A DNA stretch of 64,000 nucleotides from Elysia crispata (Eukaryota > Mollusca > Gastropoda > Plakobranchidae), in NCBI GenBank assembly GCA_033675545.1, contig JAWDGP010006789.1, positions 86,001 through 150,000 on the forward strand, read 5' to 3'. The notes beneath the pieces are model-generated. The model was not told where the DNA came from, ran no database searches, and saw only the letters and a list, made by a program, of their open reading frames with translations. The position numbers were made by a program, and so were the translations under genes. Shown here one piece after another: positions 35,230 through 64,000 of the stretch (within the stretch, counting starts at the first letter, position 1; each line of letters begins with the position of its first letter).

Positions 35230-35901
35230 CAGTGTCCTCTACTTTACTCGACACCTCATTAGTGGACACTCCTCTGAACTCCACATAACTAAAAAGTCGC
35301 GAATAAATTCCTTTAATTAGTACTAATAAATTTTTCAACAAATCAACATTTTGGTCCACTAATTTCTCTTAATTGGACGGAATTTCTACCTGTTTCAGTA
35401 TCTTAACCACCCAAACTGTCATTTAATTTTTAGCCTAGCCTCTTGAGTTAGATCTAAAGATCTGTACTGTGTGGACCAACTGAAGACAGGGGTTGGTGGG
35501 AGAAGAAATGGGAGCGGTGTTGGATGCACAGGGAAGACCGTAGAGAGATAAGCACCTTTATGTATGTGTTTGCATGAAAGAGAGAGAGGAGGAGGGAGGG
35601 GCTGGCGTTGCGGGTCTCGAGCCCAAAGCTAGCACTGCGTTTGCGATTAGGAGAGGGGAGATGAGGAGTGTGCAATGTTTCTAGATCTAGTATGGGATGG
35701 ATTTTACTAGTATTAAGAGTGAGGCTAAATTGAGTCCTCTTTATGTCCCTATTTGTACTTCTAGAGCTATAAGCAGACTTAAAAAGTCATTATTGAGATT
35801 TTGAAATTTATAAATTTTAATATTATCTCCTAATTCAACTTTCTCTTAATTTGATGCAATTTTGTTGGTCCTTTTAATGTCGATTTATCAGGTGTGCTCT
35901 G
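35230..35901. mobile_element. Non-autonomous CAGT-ended element (pogo/Tigger-like), copy 2
   Basis: Left end CAGTGTCCTCTACTTTACTC and inverted right end CAGAGCACACCTGATAAATC, each flanked by TA. It matches 4246-4851 in inverted orientation (shared AATTAGTGGACCAAAATGT and TTTATTAGTACTAAT-type blocks). It ends about 120 bp before the first coding exon of the MYT1-family gene. Confidence 0.75.
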
Positions 35902-36035
35902 TATTTGGACTACACTGCAAGGAAATCTGAGAAGCGAAAAATCTAGGAAGTTGAAATAATGAAAATAGTGTCCATGATTCCCTGCTAATACAGTATCAAT
36001 GTCATATCTCTGATCCTCAGAATTCATAGAGGACA

Positions 36036-59125
<23,090 letters not shown>

Positions 59126-59222
59126 GTAGGTCTTGTTTCATTCCTCGTCAATTATGTCTATGAAGTCTGAAATGTATCTTAATTCTACAAACATTTAAGC
59201 CTTGCTAAATGAGCTTCTCTTA

Positions 59223-60269
59223 AGCCGGCCATAGATGTTGCAATAATTGCTGTAAATTATCCCTTTGCGATCATTTTAGCAGTGCATTGCCTAGTGTATG
59301 GCAATATTTCAGAAATTTATCGACATCGAAAGCTGATTGCTCATCAACTGGTACAACCTGAAAATAAATTGCCTGTGCCGCGCAATGCTGTCAATCTGCG
59401 TGAGGCCCTTTGTTTAAAAAAAAAAAACAAAACAGACAAGCCGACGCTGGTGCAGTGAGCTATTTTTGCTGGTCAAATGTTCATTTATGAGGCATTGAAT
59501 TTTGAATCTGACAACAGATTTGGCTTTCTCTACCCAAAATTAGCAAAATCTACGGGTATAGATGCTTTTTTGAACATGTTTTAGAGAATGAAATTTTATT
59601 TCGTAATTTGCCTCTATAAATATAACATTCTTGTCTCCCCACTCCCGTGTGTTTGTCTCTCTATTATCTATCAGTTTATATATGATATGGCTCCATATCA
59701 CTCTTCACAAATCTTGTTATCTAGATCTATAAAGATCCAAACTCAATCTTATATGAAATCATTGAGAGACAATGAAGGTGAACATTTTTTTCTCATTGAT
59801 ATTATTTAAAATCATGTTTCTTTCCTTCCTGCCTGCTGATATTTTTCCAGCCTGTCTTGAATGGAACCAATATTTTTCGCGCGCCAAAATGCCCTAGACG
59901 ACACCCACGCATGTATGAAAAAAACATGAACAAAATCAAAGGAGAGACAATTCGACTAGGCCTTCTGGCGCCTACAGGCCTAGTGACCGTATTTGGCTTT
60001 TTGCCGGCTGACAAGAGCTGCGCTTTTACTATGGTGTAACTGAGATCTAGACTGAATAGACTCAGTAGACTGAAGGCCTTTATTGGAAACCGATTACCCT
60101 GAGTTGTGAGGACATTACTTTTTTACACATTGAAACAAACCAAAAAATGATCGAATGATTTTGTCGACACGCGTGTGGGCAGATGAAAGGCAATTTTTAC
60201 TTGTGACATTGTTAGCAATATTGCCAGTCAATCGATGGCATCAATTTATCGCCACGTCTATGGCCGGCT
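59223..60269. mobile_element. PIF/Harbinger-like non-autonomous element, 1047 bp
   Basis: Left end AGCCGGCCATAGATGTTGCA and inverted right end AGCCGGCCATAGACGTGGCG, each directly flanked by TTA (59220-59222, 60270-60272). A 3-bp TWA duplication is characteristic of PIF/Harbinger. No transposase is encoded. Confidence 0.78.
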
Positions 60270-63200
60270 TTAGAAATATGCGATGGAGATGATAATTTAT
60301 AATATTTTTATGTGAAACAAAATTTGTTTGTTTTTGCTTTTATTGCACTGGAACACAATCTATAAAAATTAATCATACTTTACTCTCTCAGCTACAAGTT
60401 TTCTGTAACTTTTTTTGTGTGAAGCTGCTGAGCTTATCAGTAGTTGACATAGAACAGCAGATATGATTGACTGTCTGAAATAGACCTGAGTATGTACAGT
60501 TGAAAATATTCCACCAAAAGTGTTCATATAGATTTTTAATGTACTAAATGAAATATGTTCCAAGTTTGATTTGAGAGCCTCTTTATTGCCAGTTGTTCCT
60601 TATACACTCATTTGTTGATGTCTACATAATCCATCTCAATTGATATTGTACAGGTTGTTTTTATCATTCTAAATTTCCAGTATTGTACATTAAATATTTT
60701 CCCTATGACCGCAAGTTCAAGGTAACCGTACATATCTTAGGATTTATGTCTTCAATTTCCAGTTATACACTGAGTAGTGTAGAAGACTGCCCTTATATCC
60801 AGATTTCTTCATTGATCAGAGAATGACTCAAAGGCTTTTTCAGCTGCATAAAATCTGGCAGGACCTGATATTATCTAATAATGTTCAGACTTGTTAGGAC
60901 TATATTCAATCTATAACTTATAACACTGGTCAGCACTGGGGCAGTTTAAAAAAAAAAAGCTCACTGATGTGTTTTGCTCAAGCTCAAGGCCAGGTTGTAT
61001 AAGGAATTGTCTAGGAGGGTGTGATCCTTAGATGGCAGAGTTCGGGACTTTGCACTCTAGTGACTAATCATCTAATCCTGAAAGTCAATGACAGGCCTTA
61101 GATGTTAAAAACCTTTTAGATTCAGAATCATTTCAAAGCTTCATACGTTTAGATTCTTATGTTTGTTAAAGATGATTTTTGGTGTTTCCTATCTTAATTT
61201 TTGCTTATTATGGATATATAACAATTATAAAGTCTGTATTTTTTAAGTATGCACTACCTGAACTGGAATTCAGTCTTTCAAAAATTTGAAAAATTCTGTG
61301 TTGATTCAAAAAGCTTTTCTTACAATGAATTTACAACACGCTGATCAATTCTATCTGAAATGAAATGAGTTTAGACGTCCAGCTCAGACTGCAGGACAAG
61401 GAGTTTTAGCTCTGATTGAACTTGATATACTGGTGCTTCAGGCAAGCAAGGATCTTGCTTTTCTTTACCCTGAGGATATTAAAATAAATGTTTACACATT
61501 TTGGTTGATCCATATCACTCATCATTGTACAGACATGCAGATTATCCCTTGTTTCAAGACATATTGTAGTCTCTGAAATACAAGCTCATCTTTTTAATTA
61601 AATAATGAATATTTTTGTACAACTTATCAGACCACAGTTTTGGCAATTGTTCAGTTCTTCCTTTTGTATTTTTTTTTCTTCGTGACTGCTCTTGGTGGTG
61701 AGTGAATGTCCTGTTAAGCCTAAGATAAAACAAGCTAAACCTGGATGACCGTGCGCTGTCGCAGTGGCATTGCCTTATTCTCAGTAGACATCTCTCTCCA
61801 TCTAAGACCTGTCATGTTTTTCTCTTGTCATTAAAACAGGGTCAAACTGCTTGTTTGACTGGATAGAAAAGCATTATTACTAATATTAGCTGATTAAATT
61901 GTTGAAAAATTAAGAAACATTCCTGATATATATATATTTTTTTTTTTTATGAAAGCAGACCACAGTACATTTGTACTAAAAAATCAAGTATAAAAATGCT
62001 TTTCTAGTTGTGCTAAGAAAGAAAAAATGATAAATTATTAATATGCTTTAATCAGTCATGATTATTGGCAACTCAATTTTGTCAAGCAAGCAAGCAAACT
62101 GTAAATGGATTATCCATGTAGTTTAAAGCTACACCAGGATCAATTTGAGTATTAATCATCTTTGGTTTTCTCATATTTTTATCAGTGGAAATGAACAAAG
62201 TTACAAAGAAAATATAGTTTGAGACAAAACAGGCCAAAACTTGAGTTCAAAGAAATGAAATGCAATATTATAGGCCTATCTAGCTTCAATGTGCTGTTAT
62301 GTTGGGGCTTAAGCTCATACTTATCATTTTTATCCCCTTGTCACCTCTGAACATGTGACTTTGAAACAAAATTTCTGCATATACTGCTTTTTCAGCATAT
62401 ATATTTTTTCTTCCAATATTTGCAATGTTTTTAGTGTTGAGTTTGTAATGAAATAAATATCTGAATTATACATTTGTGAATTTTGTTATGTTTATAAAAA
62501 GTTGTTGGAATGACTTTGTAAGTCTTTTCAGGGTCAGGTGAACTGCATGTGTTGAGTGCAAGTTGCTACAGGGGTCAGGCGACTAGGAACATAATGATCT
62601 CAGAAAGTATTGACTTTGGGTGAACATCTTTAGGTCAAGTGTCCAGAACATCCCGGGATCATTATAAGGAATTCATACTTGGTTGATGAGCAGCCCTCCA
62701 CTCCAAATTGGAAAAACATAATTTTGTAGCTATAAGCGAGCTTATGGAGAGTATGCAAGCATTGCTCTATGTCATAATACAAATTTTGATCTTTCTGGTT
62801 TGTTGAAAAAGATTGTAAAACATCAACATATTTGAATAGATCTAAAGGTCTAAAACTTTCTAGTCATTAATGCAAGTGTTGTAATATGATGTGGTCAGCC
62901 AACACTTATGCCAGATTGTCCCTCATGCCTGCATTTGCTTGAGAGAAGTGATGTTCTTTTTATCTTTACAGCAGACAGATATACACTGCTCTCTTTATAT
63001 TACAAATTTTTGTTTAGAATTGAAAAGCCTCATGATATAGTCAAGATCAGAGGATAGTCACTTAGTGTAACCAAGCCATATCAACTATCTTGACTTTAAA
63101 CACTCTTTGCTATGGATTCAAAACAGGCTTTGGTTACTGGATGAGTTGTAGCCCTCATCTTTTACCCTCAACCTCACCAGATTATCTTGAAATCAATCAC

Positions 63201-63577
63201 TCAATGTAGTGAATAGACAATATTAGTCTAAAAGTTGTGCTTCATTGAAAAATAACAACCACAAAACTAGCATAATGTGAAATCTAAACACCTCACAGCA
63301 TGCCATATATTAGGTCTTGTTGCAAGACCAAGGAGTGTGAAGTCCCATTCACACTTGTTGATCCATTACTTTCAGTTATGGTTGTCTGCTTTGATTGAAA
63401 AATAAATAATGTATATGTGCCTGTTGCCATGCATGGTTTCCCTTGACCTGTCTTGGCTTCAACTTTTCTTCTGTTTTGGGTCTTTGTAATGAGAAATTAT
63501 ATTAGTAAATGATCTTGCAGTTTTATTTTCTTTTTAGTGTATTTTTCATTCTTAACGTTTAAAAATTTTACTCTTTC

Positions 63578-63602
63578 TTTTTTTTTTTTTTTTTTTTTTT
63601 TT
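63578..63602. repeat. Poly(T) run
   Basis: About 25 uninterrupted T, possibly the tail of an inverted retroposed sequence, though no body was identified. Confidence 0.85.
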
Positions 63603-64000
63603 GTCGTTTGATCCTTATCGGCTGTGCCATCAAATTAATAGTGTAGTTACTTTTCCCACTTGCTGGTGTCTTCCTATTGAGTAAGAAGGGCAATCTGCTT
63701 CATATTCAGCACAACTACGAAACTCTCAGTTCATTAATGCAAGTGGAAGTAGTGACACATGTTTCTGTTATTACTAATCTTTTTAGCATCAACTGCTGAA
63801 ACGGAGGAAGATGTTCATACTATAATGATCTGTTCAGAGTTAAATGCTTGAACATATTCAGTATTTCCTGCTGAAGAAGATAATAATCCTATAGCTAATC
63901 TGTTAATTAAGAAATGCAAAAAAGCTAAAGATGTTTGTTGCAGAGCTAGACTTTTCAGAGTTAAGGCGTTTGTTTTAGAGCTAACCTGTTAAGTAATAAT

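Larger units (their letters stand above)
59126..64000 (+). other. MYT1-family intron 10, continuing past the window
   Basis: Contains the Harbinger-like element and a poly(T) run. I searched for a phase-2 exon resembling the next part of the MYT1 domain and found none. Confidence 0.65.

Overview
The window is animal nuclear DNA. It is AT-rich and holds two intron-split genes, many short non-autonomous DNA transposons, simple repeats and a recurrent AGATCT hexanucleotide motif. A lophotrochozoan, most likely a gastropod mollusc, fits the protein sequences and the transposon types, but that assignment is inference: no mitochondrial or rRNA marker is present. Only two genes can be read with confidence, and in both the splice phases agree across every exon.

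Minus strand, 11.8-25.4 kb: a complete ZRANB2 orthologue (zinc finger Ran-binding domain-containing protein 2, an RNA-binding splicing factor). Seven coding exons give 329 residues: two RanBP2-type zinc fingers, an acidic segment and an Arg/Ser-rich tail. Its introns carry a TTAA-flanked element with piggyBac-like features, a CAGT-ended (pogo/Tigger-like) element, a near-perfect 58-nt inverted repeat and a 43-bp minisatellite.

Plus strand, 36.0 kb to beyond the right edge: the 5' part of a MYT1/MYT1L/ST18-family transcription factor. Ten coding exons (2059 codons so far) run from a well-placed ATG through a very large 5.2-kb exon encoding a disordered acidic region. A pair of CCHHC zinc fingers and the start of the MYT1 domain follow. 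The remaining zinc fingers expected for the family must lie downstream of the window. The two genes are divergent, with about 10.6 kb between their start codons.

Left edge (1-11.8 kb): one possible terminal exon of an unrecognised plus-strand gene near 2.6 kb, then intergenic sequence packed with elements bounded by terminal inverted repeats. 25.4-36.0 kb: intergenic sequence with long microsatellites, two copies of a 0.72-kb TTAA-flanked element and a CAGT-ended element that stops just upstream of the MYT1-family start codon. 44.6-64 kb: introns of the MYT1-family gene with a decayed minus-strand LINE, a MITE nested in it, an hAT-like element and a PIF/Harbinger-like element.

The points most worth a second look are the giant N-terminal exon of the MYT1-family gene (an 11-residue repeat array, three SUMO consensus sites, and a read-through stop followed by a poly(A) signal that would give a finger-less isoform), a possible autoregulatory 5' splice site in ZRANB2, and an unclassified 1.57-kb element with 17-bp terminal repeats and 7-bp target duplications.
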